From: Microscilla marina ATCC 23134
Lineage (GTDB): Bacteria; Bacteroidota; Bacteroidia; Cytophagales; Microscillaceae
Direction: 5' to 3'
Length of the DNA stretch: 64,000 bases
Assembly: GCF_000169175.1 (NCBI RefSeq)
Contig: NZ_AAWS01000008.1
Location: forward strand, 1 to 64,000
The notes under the pieces are model-generated. The model saw only the letters and a program-made list of their open reading frames with translations, searched no databases and had not been told where the DNA came from. Shown here piece after piece: positions 8,557 through 17,732 of this stretch. The position numbers and the translations under genes are program-made. Each line of letters opens with the position of its first letter. Position 1 is the first letter of the stretch.

Positions 8557-10137
8557 AGTACCTGCCCGGAAACTCAAAAATAAGCATTCTGATGTCACTA
8601 TGGGTCATTTTCTTGTTGTCTTGCTTTCAAAAAAACATCAATACTTTGAAAAACGATTAAGTTTTGTGCATTTTATGCTTATGACTTCATTATAAAAAAC
8701 AGGATAAAAATGAGAAATCGTTTACCCAATACCGCAGAAACGGGTGCCACCGCCATCGAATCTGTGAAAATCAGCAAAAATAAGCGCAGCAGTCGTGATG
8801 CTCTGCCTCAATTATTATTTGGTTTTCAGGCATTGTATTCTAACAAGCCATGTGCCTGTGGCAAATCTTAGTTTTAGGTGTAGTCCGAGTTGGGAAAGGC
8901 TTAAGCTATGCGGGATTACTCGATTTAGTTAATAATCACCTTGCTTTGCGTGGTATGATGGGTCTGGGGGGATTAGATGATGATTTTTCCGAGCAAACTT
9001 TGAATGAAAATGTCCATTTATTGACAGATGAACTACTTCATTCCATTAACGCTTTACTAGTGGATGCAGGCAATGATTTGTTAAAAAAAACGATTCGGAA
9101 GTTGTAAATTCCGAAAAAGAAAGGCGGAGTTTAAAAACGGATTCATTTGTGGTAGAAGCGAATGTGTGTTTTCCCTCAGACTTAAAACTATTGTTTCAAA
9201 GTGCAAAGAAATGCTTATGTGTACTTGGTAAACTCCGATTAATAATTGATTTGCCAGGTTGGGGAAAGCATCATTACTGGTATAAACGCTTAACAGAGAG
9301 TAGTTTTAAGGTGACTAAAATATACAGAAACAAAGGCAAAGGTTACCAAAAGCGCCTAAAGCAGGTAGTAAAAGAACATTTAGCTATATGTAGTAAAATA
9401 TCGATAAAAATCGATAGCAGCTTACTGATAATCAAAGAGTTAATCAATCAAGAAGCGGTTACAAAGGCTTCGCTGATGCCGCTGTATGAAGAGTTAGTTT
9501 TATTTTTCGCTTATTTTAGCAAGCATCAGGATTTAGTCAAACGTCGTATTATTGATGGAGAAAAATCCCGCATGAGGAAAAGTTGTTTTCGCTATATGAA
9601 CCTCATAATGAGTGGGTTAGTAAAGGAAAGAGTAATAAAAAAGTAGCGCTTGGACACGCCGTTTGCATTACAACCAATCAGCACCACTTCTGTATGCATT
9701 GGCAAGTAATGGAAAAACAACACGATGTAGATATGCCTCTGATTATCAGAGACTTTATTCAAAGTAAACACGGGAAATACCGTATAGAATCCTGGAGTTT
9801 TGACCGAAATTTTGGCTCACCGGAAAACAGAGAGGGGCTTGCAGAGCAGGTAGACTGCCTGGTAATGCCCAAAAAAGGAAGGATTTCTAAAAAAGAACAA
9901 AAACAACAGGAAGAAGCGGAATTTAAAAAATACCGAAAGAAGCACTCTACTATAGAAGCTAATATTAACCAATTGGAATGCTTAGGAGCTGGCAAATGCC
10001 GGGATAAAACAATTGAAGGATTCAAAAGATATGTAGGCTTAAGCGTTTTAGCCTATAACCTACATAGACTTGGAAAAATTCGCAGAAGGTACTGAATTGT
10101 ACTTTTTGAATTTTTATAGACTTTCCGGACAGATACT
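8557..10137 (+). mobile_element. Degenerate ISNCY-type insertion sequence
   Basis: The element is bounded by imperfect terminal inverted repeats: left AGTACCTGCCCGGAAACTC (8557-8575), right 10119-10137, 16 of 19 matching. It encloses a single broken transposase gene. Total length is about 1.58 kb. No clear target-site duplication flanks it (left TTATAT, right AACTCT), which fits an old insertion or later rearrangement. The family call comes from the transposase blocks. Confidence 0.8.
8710..10095 (+). pseudogene. ISNCY-family transposase, broken by frameshifts and a deletion
   Basis: The fragments read in order as one transposase of the ISNCY (IS1202/ISDol1-like) kind. They are DALPQLLFGFQALYSN (8710-8871, frame 1), LWQILVLGVVRVGKGLSY to NDLLKK (8850-about 9090, frame 3), DSFVVEANVCFPSDLKLLF onward (about 9090-9565, frame 2), then IPHEEKLFSLYEPHNEWVSK to the end (frame 1, stop at 10095). 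The shifts lie near 8847, at an A8 run near 9083-9090 and at an A5 run near 9562. About 30 residues normally found between QALY and the LWKILVLG block are missing. The catalytic DDE region is therefore split, and the gene is almost certainly inactive. Confidence 0.85.
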
Positions 10138-10576
10138 AACTCTAACCACTTTCTTGGCTTTGGTCTTAGTGAAACGAGACCAGAGCATACCAACGCCCGA
10201 AACATCGTATACAAGATGAGCGCGAAGCGAGGCTAAAGGATCCCTACAAACAGCTCAAGAAAAGGATAAAGGCTAAATCCAATCATAGCTCAAGAAAAAG
10301 CTAAAGGCTAAACCACGCAAAGAACACAAAAAGCTAAAGGCTAAAGCTAATCATAGTTCAAAAAAAGACTAAAGGCTAAAAGCTAAACCACGCAAAGAAC
10401 AAAAAAAGCTAAAGGCTAAAACCCATCGTAGTTCAAGAAAAGGCTAAAAGCCCTCTACAAACAGCTCAATAAAAAGCTAAAAGCCCCCTACAAACAGCTC
10501 AATAAAAGGCTAAAAACAGCTCAAGAAAAAACTCTCGTCTAACGACTCCCATTAAAAAATAACTTAGAAAACCAAG
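10138..10576. repeat. A-rich degenerate repeat block (right flank of unknown gene)
   Basis: No gene. From about 10230 to 10540 the sequence is built of degenerate units AAGCTAAAGGCTAAA, CTACAAACAGCTCAA, ACCACGCAAAGAACA and CATAGCTCAAGAAAA. The same units recur at about 13290-13545 on the other side of the gene at 10577-13081. Confidence 0.75.
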
Positions 10577-13081
10577 TTAATCACTGCTGCCCTCACCCCC
10601 CAAAGTTTTAAACAATTCGGAAAGGTCTGCCAGTACATCAGGGTCACGCAGTTTAGAGTCTGCCGATAACGCCTCCAAAAGTTTACCCAAAGCACTTACA
10701 GGTATATCGCCGCCTGTTTGCACATTTACTGAGTTTTGCATAAAATCAGTGGGTTTAAGTGCATCGCTCCCCGACAAGTTGCTGCCAGCATTGCCAGTAG
10801 CCACCGTAATATCAGGCGCTCCACAGTTGCACGGAGACTCAGACCAGTCCCAAAACACCTCATCGTTTACCTTTTCGCAAGTGTTGCAATGCCCCAAAAT
10901 ACCCTCAGAAAAAATACCACGTGTGGGCATTGTAATATGCTCTTTGGTGACAATGGGAGTCTGGTGGTCTAACTGATAATCGTTTACTTTAAACGCCACA
11001 CAATTGCCCTGAATGGCAATAGGCTCATTTTTGATCTGATTGATCAAAGGCTCTCCACCAACCAATACATTTTCAAAACGAATGGCTCTTTCGTCGGCAT
11101 CTTCATACAGCCAAATTGCCTTATTGTAATGCAACTTATTGCAATTAAGGTGTCTGAGTAACCTTTTTGCACAACAAGCAGTGCCAGCGTCTGTGCCCGC
11201 ACCAACAGCACCTCCCCCCGGAGTATCGTCTTCGTATTCATAAGTAGTGCGTTCGGGACTGGTGGGGTATGTTTTGCGGTCAGACTTTGCCATACTTACA
11301 TTGTTGCCATTGTTCAACAACGAAAACAACCCACCTATTTCAACTGTGGTGTAATTGACCTTGATGTGGTCTAGTAGAAACTTAGCATCGCTTGCCTCAT
11401 CAGGTTCGCTTCTGAGGGTAATCTGTTGAATATCAGACACCTTTACCGGGCTCGATAAGTTAAAGGCAAACGAATAAGTTTCTCCTTGTTTATACCGTTT
11501 TCTGAATGCTTTTTTGGTTCCTATGGGCTCTAGTGGGTTGCCGTGTATTACCTCGTTTAGCCCAGCCACCGTAATCTCCAGGTACAGTTCCCCGTCAAAA
11601 GCAGCTCCTGCGGTATCGCCTATTTTTATTTCCCCTTCAATTCGTTGCGTATGCAAGTCTTCGGTGATAGTAGTTGTTTCTCCACCGCCGGAACTGCCTG
11701 CACACAAAAAAGATTTTTCTAAAGCCTCAAAGCAGGGCAACAATGATGGATCCAGTAAGGCATTTTTTAACAAATGTTGATAACGAATTACATTTTCTTC
11801 GGTAAAACCATTGTTTTCGTACTGTACCCAGTAAATATCTCCTTCACCTATAAAAGTGTTTTGGATAAGGTAGTGTTGTATTACCTGGTAATAAAACACA
11901 TTGAGGGTGTGGCAATGGTTATGATTACAAAGGGCGCGGGTGATCACACTTTCCTGCGCTACCTGATTGGCTTCCATCACTATAGAGCTGCTATAACGGC
12001 GGGCAAGGTTGGCCCTTTGTTGGATGTTGTCTACCATGCTTTGGGTAGACTCGGCGGCAATCTGACGACGACCACTGCTATAGCCAACACCAACGTTTAC
12101 AAAGCTGGTAACGGCAGAAGACAAAGCCCCTCCCAAACCTATAGTTGCTCCTTTTAGGGGAATGCTTGCATTGCCACTGGCAGAAGCTTTGTTGCTATTG
12201 CCTACACCTGTTTGAACCCCCAACGAAAAGGAACGCTCCTGAAGGCTGGCAGACAAAATTTCCTGTGCAAACAAACTGCGGTTGTACTGACTGATGTAAG
12301 TCTCCTGATAAAAGTTGTTTTCCTGGCGGTAAGCCTGTTCCTGCCTCATCCAGTCGATGACCGCAATGCGTACCGACTCGCAGGGAGCCAGCGTAACAGA
12401 ATAAAGCAACTCGCCCAGTGAATAACCTTTGGGAATGATGTCAAGCTTGTATTCCTGAAGCTTGCCCTCTCCTATAGCTGTCGCCTTTACTTTTTCACTA
12501 CAATCATCATTTGCCAAAGCTGCTATAGTGACATTTTCTATAGGAGCATTTTTCTTGACAATTTCACCATATTGGTAAGTGTAAGTTGTGTTGTGCGCAG
12601 GAATCAAACGAGAGCAATCGCCACTGCCCAACGTAAGCTGGGGTTGAGCAGCCAACGAACCTGGAGAAATGTGGTAGTCTAATGGATCGGGGGTTTGAAT
12701 GCTGAGAAAACTTTGATCTTTGCCGCTTGCTATCGCACTACGAATGTTAGAAGTGTCACTGTACTCCAGTTCAATGGCTGACATGCTTCCTTGTGCCTGT
12801 AACATAGGGAAAACATCTTGAGCTAAGTGGTCAAGTCCCAGCGGAGCAAGCAAAATTGCTTTGATTTCTGTGTGTGGCGCTATGGCAAATTTAAATGAAA
12901 CATATCCATTAGAATCGGTAGAAAGAATGCCCAGGTGTTGTTCTTTTTTATCAGATTGGATAATTTTTGCCACCATAGGTAGCTGTACAATGGCTTGGTT
13001 GTCTGCGTCTTTGATAAATGCCCGAAGACTTTGGCTGAAGGTAGACCTGCCTGAATGCTGGCTGATACTAGATTTTTGCAT
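10577..13081 (-). CDS. Large conserved hypothetical protein of unknown function
   Basis: Not assigned to a named family. From the ATG at 13081 it is 834 residues; an in-frame GTG at 13114 would add 11 residues but overlaps a palindrome. No signal peptide is seen. The N-terminal ~90 residues look like a beta-rich carrier-type domain (GILSTDSNGYVSFKFAI). The centre has GYSLGELLYSVTLAPCESVR followed by IAVIDWMRQEQAYRQE, then a glycine/alanine-rich, weakly hydrophobic stretch (LKGATIGLGGALSSAVTSFV), and NHNHCHTLNVFYYQVIQHY. The C-terminal part has paired cysteines (CNTCEK, CNCGAP). Similar LAPGES/NxNHxHxL proteins occur, as I recall, as uncharacterised proteins in myxobacteria and Bacteroidota. 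It stands alone between two repeat blocks. Confidence 0.6.
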   Translation of the reverse strand: MQKSSISQHSGRSTFSQSLRAFIKDADNQAIVQLPMVAKIIQSDKKEQHLGILSTDSNGYVSFKFAIAPHTEIKAILLAPLGLDHLAQDVFPMLQAQGSMSAIELEYSDTSNIRSAIASGKDQSFLSIQTPDPLDYHISPGSLAAQPQLTLGSGDCSRLIPAHNTTYTYQYGEIVKKNAPIENVTIAALANDDCSEKVKATAIGEGKLQEYKLDIIPKGYSLGELLYSVTLAPCESVRIAVIDWMRQEQAYRQENNFYQETYISQYNRSLFAQEILSASLQERSFSLGVQTGVGNSNKASASGNASIPLKGATIGLGGALSSAVTSFVNVGVGYSSGRRQIAAESTQSMVDNIQQRANLARRYSSSIVMEANQVAQESVITRALCNHNHCHTLNVFYYQVIQHYLIQNTFIGEGDIYWVQYENNGFTEENVIRYQHLLKNALLDPSLLPCFEALEKSFLCAGSSGGGETTTITEDLHTQRIEGEIKIGDTAGAAFDGELYLEITVAGLNEVIHGNPLEPIGTKKAFRKRYKQGETYSFAFNLSSPVKVSDIQQITLRSEPDEASDAKFLLDHIKVNYTTVEIGGLFSLLNNGNNVSMAKSDRKTYPTSPERTTYEYEDDTPGGGAVGAGTDAGTACCAKRLLRHLNCNKLHYNKAIWLYEDADERAIRFENVLVGGEPLINQIKNEPIAIQGNCVAFKVNDYQLDHQTPIVTKEHITMPTRGIFSEGILGHCNTCEKVNDEVFWDWSESPCNCGAPDITVATGNAGSNLSGSDALKPTDFMQNSVNVQTGGDIPVSALGKLLEALSADSKLRDPDVLADLSELFKTLGGEGSSD

Positions 13082-13107
13082 AAAATATTTAATTTTAAAG
13101 GTTGGAA

Positions 13108-13125
13108 CAATCACATTTGTGATTG
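13108..13125. promoter_or_regulatory. 18-bp palindrome, candidate operator
   Basis: CAATCACATTTGTGATTG is a perfect 8-bp inverted repeat with a 2-bp spacer. It lies 27-44 bp upstream of the preferred ATG (13081) of the unknown large protein, a usual place for a repressor or activator site. The half-site resembles a reversed Crp/Fnr half-site, but which regulator binds is unknown. Confidence 0.5.
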
Positions 13126-13189
13126 TCTATTTGCTTAGATAGAATAGAGAAAGGCAAATATGTCCCTTGAGCTTGGGCATTTTTTTACA

Positions 13190-13601
13190 AGTTCGGGTGA
13201 GGAAATTACGAACCGACCGGAGGGAGCTCTGCTTTAGCTAATGGGCGCAAAGCTTTTCAATTACGAATTAATTACGAATTACGAATGGGCTCAAGCGACG
13301 CTAAAAGCCCCCTACAAACAGCCAAACAAAAGCTAAAGGCTAAATCCAATCATAGCTCAAGAAAAAGCTAAAGGCTAAAAGCCCCTACAAACAGCCAAAC
13401 AAAAGCTAAAGGCTAAAAGCCAATCGTAGCTCAAGAAAAGGCTAAAGGCTAAACCACGCAAAGAACAAAAAAGCTAAAGGCTAAACCACGCAAAGAACAA
13501 AAAAAGCTATAGGCTAAAACCCATCGTAGCTCAAGAAAAGCTCTGGACTTAATTATGAATGGCTTCGCCCAATTCGTAATTGAACCATTCGTAATTTCTA
13601 A
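13190..13601. repeat. A-rich and ATTACGAAT repeat block (left flank of unknown gene)
   Basis: No gene. 13210-13232 is a GAACCGACCGGAGGGAGCTC element also found inverted at 40165-40186 and 55416-55438. ATTACGAAT units follow (about 13258-13290), then AAGCTAAAGGCTAAA-type units like those at 10230-10540. Further ATTACGAAT-type units run up to the end of the next gene. Confidence 0.75.
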
Positions 13602-15512
13602 TTACTCCCCCTGTTTCTTCACCAGCACCACCTGATCTTCGTAAATTTTATTGAGTTGGATAATACATTCATTCCAGGTTTTAAAACACTCTTTAGGTAT
13701 GATGCCATCGCCTACTACTATCTCTTTGATATACAGCAGCTTACCCTTGTTTTGCTCAAACTTTACTCTAAACGAAAACTTATGGTGCATAAACTCCATA
13801 TTGGCGGGTAGGTGTTTCACCTTATATCCTTTGGGTATTTCCAGTGTAATGTTGGTCAGGTTGAGCACCTTCTCCGGAAACTTTACATAAGACAAACGAT
13901 TGGTATCTATAATAGAAGCTTTGTATTCTTTGGCGTAGTCAATATCAATGTACAGTTCATTGCCAAACTTGTTGACTTGGGCTTTATTTTGAAAACGGTA
14001 TTGAATCTCGAAAGGCTGTTCGCGGTTATGTACGTTGCTGGTTCGGCTCGATAACACCTCGAAGTTTTGGTTGCGCGACGAAATCACCCCTTTGATAAAA
14101 CGGGGGCGGCGTTGGGTAGGGGTCGTGTGCAAATAGTAAAGCAACATTTGCTTGTTTTCTCCTGATAGCTCCATGGTACCTTTGCCTTGCAGTGCCCCAT
14201 CTTTGATAAAAGCTTTTTGGGTGCCAATCACCAGGTTGCGGGTATTGCTCAATACGGGCACCTTGTCCAAAATATATTTATCTCCATTTTCTATCAAAAT
14301 CGGGCGCCCCTGAATACGTTCGGCATAATCACCCAAAGCGTTGAACTTTTCGGTGGCATCTAAAATATACCGTTTGCCTTTCAGCCATACTGTGCATACC
14401 ATGTGGTTGTCTACCGCCAGCGAAGGAATAGAGTAGTCGTAGGCCAAATGATTGGTACCTATCCAGGTGAGGCGCGCATCGTAACCAGCCAGCTTGAGCA
14501 ACGCCTTGGTAAGGTTAGCCATTCCTTTACAATCGCCATACTTTTGGTCAAACACCTTGTTGGCCGACTGAGGTTTAAACCCGGCAATGCCATCTTCAAA
14601 AGCAATGTAACGGATGTTGTCTTGTACCCAGTAATAAATTGCCTTGATTTTGCCCACATCACTTTGTTTGCCTTGTATGATATGCTGGAGCAGGGGGCGC
14701 AGGTTTTGCGGTTGGTTTTTTACCTGATTGGTCAGGCTAGAATACCAGGCATACAAGTCGTCGGTAGACGCCAGCAGGGTTTGGCGTTGTTGGTTTTTGG
14801 TAAAACTTTTGGCAAGCACCAACACATGCGGGTATACGTGCGAATTGCCCGGCATAAAGTATTCTCTGGAGAGGGCAGTCAGGTTGTGCGCCTCATAAGT
14901 GTATTGCCAGGCTTTGCGTTGGGCAAGGTATTTTTTTGTTTTCGAAACCTCAAAAGGCTTAAAGTTAAACTCCTTCAGTTCCACCTCCATCCATTCGGGT
15001 ATGATAAAAACTATCTTTTTGGTGCTGGTGGGCAAATCTTCGTGAAAATATACACTCGTGAGGTATTTTACATCATTGTATTGCTTGAGAGTTTTGAGGC
15101 TCAGGGTTTGTCCAGCGTTTTTGAATTTGAGTGGGTAACGGCAAATTTGGGCATCAGAATAAAAAATTCCCTGAATAGAGTGGTTGCCACATTGTATTTC
15201 GCCCATTTTCTGTTGTTGTCCGTCGCTGTTGAGGCATTCTGCCTTGACAATACGCGAGTGTTGGTCGTAAAACTTGGCGCGGTAAAGCGTTTGTTGTGGC
15301 TCAAGCCCGATTACCCGGTCAAGGGTACGCTCTATTACCTGGGGCAGTTGGTGGTGTTTGTTCCAGACAAACTCATAAGTAATGCTAGACTCTAGCAACA
15401 TAGATGACAATGAGGCAGGAGATGCCTGACGGTATGTTTTGTGTTGAGCAATAATGGCATTAGGGAGAAAACCAACATACAACAGGAGCAGATAAAAGTG
15501 TGTTCTTTTCAT
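13602..15512 (-). CDS. Secreted DUF3857/transglutaminase-like protein
   Basis: A 636-residue protein with a signal peptide (MKRTHFYLLLLYVGFLPNAIIAQ). The N-terminal half (about 30-260) is beta-rich like DUF3857. A transglutaminase-like cysteine-protease fold follows, with Cys328 in KYGDCKG, His370 in AVDNH and Asp385 in YILDATEKF forming an intact catalytic triad. The C-terminal part (from about 430) resembles DUF3858. Such proteins are common periplasmic or surface proteins in Bacteroidota, possibly peptidases or cross-linkers; the substrate is unknown. It is divergent from htpG and appears monocistronic. Confidence 0.85.
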   Translation of the reverse strand: MKRTHFYLLLLYVGFLPNAIIAQHKTYRQASPASLSSMLLESSITYEFVWNKHHQLPQVIERTLDRVIGLEPQQTLYRAKFYDQHSRIVKAECLNSDGQQQKMGEIQCGNHSIQGIFYSDAQICRYPLKFKNAGQTLSLKTLKQYNDVKYLTSVYFHEDLPTSTKKIVFIIPEWMEVELKEFNFKPFEVSKTKKYLAQRKAWQYTYEAHNLTALSREYFMPGNSHVYPHVLVLAKSFTKNQQRQTLLASTDDLYAWYSSLTNQVKNQPQNLRPLLQHIIQGKQSDVGKIKAIYYWVQDNIRYIAFEDGIAGFKPQSANKVFDQKYGDCKGMANLTKALLKLAGYDARLTWIGTNHLAYDYSIPSLAVDNHMVCTVWLKGKRYILDATEKFNALGDYAERIQGRPILIENGDKYILDKVPVLSNTRNLVIGTQKAFIKDGALQGKGTMELSGENKQMLLYYLHTTPTQRRPRFIKGVISSRNQNFEVLSSRTSNVHNREQPFEIQYRFQNKAQVNKFGNELYIDIDYAKEYKASIIDTNRLSYVKFPEKVLNLTNITLEIPKGYKVKHLPANMEFMHHKFSFRVKFEQNKGKLLYIKEIVVGDGIIPKECFKTWNECIIQLNKIYEDQVVLVKKQGE

Positions 15513-15843
15513 AGGGTTAGTTGTGTTTTTTTGTAAATAGACTAATTGCCAGCTTTGAATATAGTATAGATTGATATAAGCGTTGGGTGCAAATTATGTA
15601 AAAAAATAAAATATAAAAGGAATGTTTTGTATAAAACGTATATGATAAAATAATTGTTTGTAATAAGGCTTTTGTTTGGTTTTTTGTGGTTGTTTATGCC
15701 AATATGGCATACTGCCTTGTTTGGAATAGGTTTTGAACACAGCCATTTTAATCAAAAAAACACACTACCAGGTATCTGGGCACAGGCCCAAAAAAAATGC
15801 GTGGTAGTTTGGTAAAAGAATCTAAAAAAAAGGCTTAAAAATC
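15513..15843. promoter_or_regulatory. Divergent promoter region between the transglutaminase-like gene and htpG
   Basis: This AT-rich gap must hold promoters in both directions. A GCCAATATGGC inverted repeat lies near 15698-15708. I see no CIRCE-type heat-shock operator (TTAGCACTC-N9-GAGTGCTAA), so htpG is not obviously under HrcA control. No gene is present. Confidence 0.35.
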
Positions 15844-17667
15844 ATGCAAGAAAAAGGAACAATTTCCGTAAGCACCGAAAATATCTTTCCTATTATCAAG
15901 AAGTTTTTGTATTCCGACCACGAAATCTTCTTGCGAGAGTTGGTAGCCAACGCAATGGATGCCAGCCAAAAGCTCAAAAGACTGGCGGCTATAGGCGAGT
16001 ACCAGGGCGAAGTAGGTGAGCTAAAAGTACAGGTAAGCATCGACGAAGAAGCGGGCACCATTACCGTGAGCGATGCTGGGATTGGAATGACTGCCGAAGA
16101 TATTAAAAAGTATATCAACCAGGTAGCGTTCTCTGGGGCTACCGAGTTTATAGAACAATACAAAGACAGCGATCAGGGAGACAGCAAAGAAATTATTGGA
16201 CACTTTGGTATGGGTTTTTACTCAGCTTTTATGGTGGCCGACAAGGTGAAAATTGTATCACTTTCGCATAAAGAAGGCGCTGAAGCTGCCCAGTGGGAGT
16301 GTGAGGGCAGTACCGAATTTGAGATTTCGCCAGGAGAAAAAAAAGAGCGTGGAACCGACATTGTATTGCAGGTAGCTGAAGACTCTAAAGAGTTTTTGAA
16401 CAAGGCGCGCCTGCGTGGTATCTTAGATAAGTATTGCAAGTTTTTACCTATTACCATAGAGCTCGATGGCGAGCAAATCAACAATACGACTCCTATCTGG
16501 ACCAAGTCGCCCAGCGAACTAAAAGATGAAGACTACCTTGCCTTCTTCAAAGAGTTGTACCCCATGTCGCCCGATCCATTGTTTTGGATTCACCTCAATG
16601 TAGACTACCCTTTTAACTTGACCGGGGTGTTGTACTTCCCAAAAATCACCAACAACTTTGACCTTTACAAAGACAAAATTCAGCTGTATTCTCGTCAGGT
16701 ATTTATTACCGATGAAGTAAAAGACGTAGTGCCTGAGTTTTTGATGTTATTGCGTGGAGTCATCGATTCTCCAGACATTCCATTGAACGTGTCGCGTAGT
16801 TACCTGCAATCAGACGCCAACGTGAAAAAGATCAACGGCTACGTTACCCGCAAAGTGGCGGACAAACTAGAGGAGTTGTTTAAGAAAGAGCGTACTGCGT
16901 TTGAAGAAAAATGGGAAAGCGTTGGGTTCTTTGTAAAATATGGTATTCTAAGCGACGAGAAGTTTTATGACAAGGCAAAGAATATATGCTTGCTCAAAAA
17001 CAGTGAAGGCAAGTACTTTACCCTGGACGAATACCGTGAGCACATACAGGCGGCACAAACCGACAAAAACGAGAATGTGGTATACTTGTATTCTAACGAC
17101 CCCGACAAGCAAGATGCCTACATCAGTTCGGCACGCAAACAAAACTATGATGTCCTACTCTTAGACAACCAAATGATTGATAGTCATTTTGTGGGTTCTT
17201 TAGAGTCTAAAATACCCAACTCAAGCTTTAAAAGGGTAGATGCCGACACGATGGACAAGCTGATAGACACAGGTACAGAGAAAGAAAGCGTATTGTCGGA
17301 AGAGGAAGCTACCAAGATCAAAGAAGTATTTGAGAAAACGCTGAACAACAATGCGTTGAATCTTCAGGTAGAAGCTTTACCTACCGATGAGTTACCTGTG
17401 GTAATTACGGTGCCTGAATTTATGCGTCGTGCGCAAGAGATGGCAAAAACAAGCGGAATGATGGGCTTAGGTGAGTTTCCTTCGGCACTTACGGTGTCTA
17501 TTAACGGAAACCACAGCATTATTCAAAAAATATTAAAAGCCGAAGAAGCAGCGCAAAAAGCCTTGGTATTGCAGGCTTACGACCTGGCGTTGCTTTCTCA
17601 AAACTTGCTTTCTGGTGCAAACCTTACCAAGTTTATCGAGCGAAGTGTAGAAATGGTTGGAAAGTAA
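15844..17667 (+). CDS. htpG: Chaperone protein HtpG (Hsp90)
   Basis: A dimeric cytosolic ATP-dependent chaperone. The 607-residue protein has the GHKL ATPase domain with FLRELVANAMDASQKL (ATP-contacting Glu/Asn helix), VSDAGIGMT and GHFGMGFYSAFMVADKV (lid glycines). The middle domain contains GVIDSPDIPLNVSRSYLQ with the catalytic-loop arginine, and a C-terminal dimerisation domain ends it. The length is slightly under E. coli HtpG (624), and no gaps in key motifs are visible. The ATG start gives the usual short N-terminus (QEKGTISVSTENIFP). A hairpin terminator follows 30 bp after the stop. Confidence 0.97.
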   Translation: MQEKGTISVSTENIFPIIKKFLYSDHEIFLRELVANAMDASQKLKRLAAIGEYQGEVGELKVQVSIDEEAGTITVSDAGIGMTAEDIKKYINQVAFSGATEFIEQYKDSDQGDSKEIIGHFGMGFYSAFMVADKVKIVSLSHKEGAEAAQWECEGSTEFEISPGEKKERGTDIVLQVAEDSKEFLNKARLRGILDKYCKFLPITIELDGEQINNTTPIWTKSPSELKDEDYLAFFKELYPMSPDPLFWIHLNVDYPFNLTGVLYFPKITNNFDLYKDKIQLYSRQVFITDEVKDVVPEFLMLLRGVIDSPDIPLNVSRSYLQSDANVKKINGYVTRKVADKLEELFKKERTAFEEKWESVGFFVKYGILSDEKFYDKAKNICLLKNSEGKYFTLDEYREHIQAAQTDKNENVVYLYSNDPDKQDAYISSARKQNYDVLLLDNQMIDSHFVGSLESKIPNSSFKRVDADTMDKLIDTGTEKESVLSEEEATKIKEVFEKTLNNNALNLQVEALPTDELPVVITVPEFMRRAQEMAKTSGMMGLGEFPSALTVSINGNHSIIQKILKAEEAAQKALVLQAYDLALLSQNLLSGANLTKFIERSVEMVGK

Positions 17668-17698
17668 ACCACTGCCAAAATATTTTAGAGTTCTTTTC

Positions 17699-17732
17699 AA
17701 AATGCTGCCTCCTGCTGGAGGTGGCATTTTTA
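17699..17732 (+). terminator. Terminator of htpG
   Basis: An AATGC-CCTCC stem pairs with GGAGG-GCATT around a TGCT loop, followed by T-rich sequence, about 30 bp past the htpG stop. Confidence 0.8.

Noticed and set aside
9083-9090. Programmed -1 frameshift in the transposase
   Set aside because: Two further shifts and an internal deletion make decay the simpler explanation; kept only as a point to check.
13082-13114. GTG start at 13114 for the unknown large protein
   Set aside because: It overlaps the palindrome at 13108-13125, and the ATG at 13081 lies in a more typical AT-rich start context.
14403-15395. 330-residue plus-strand ORF
   Set aside because: It lies wholly antisense to the DUF3857/transglutaminase gene and shows no domain features.
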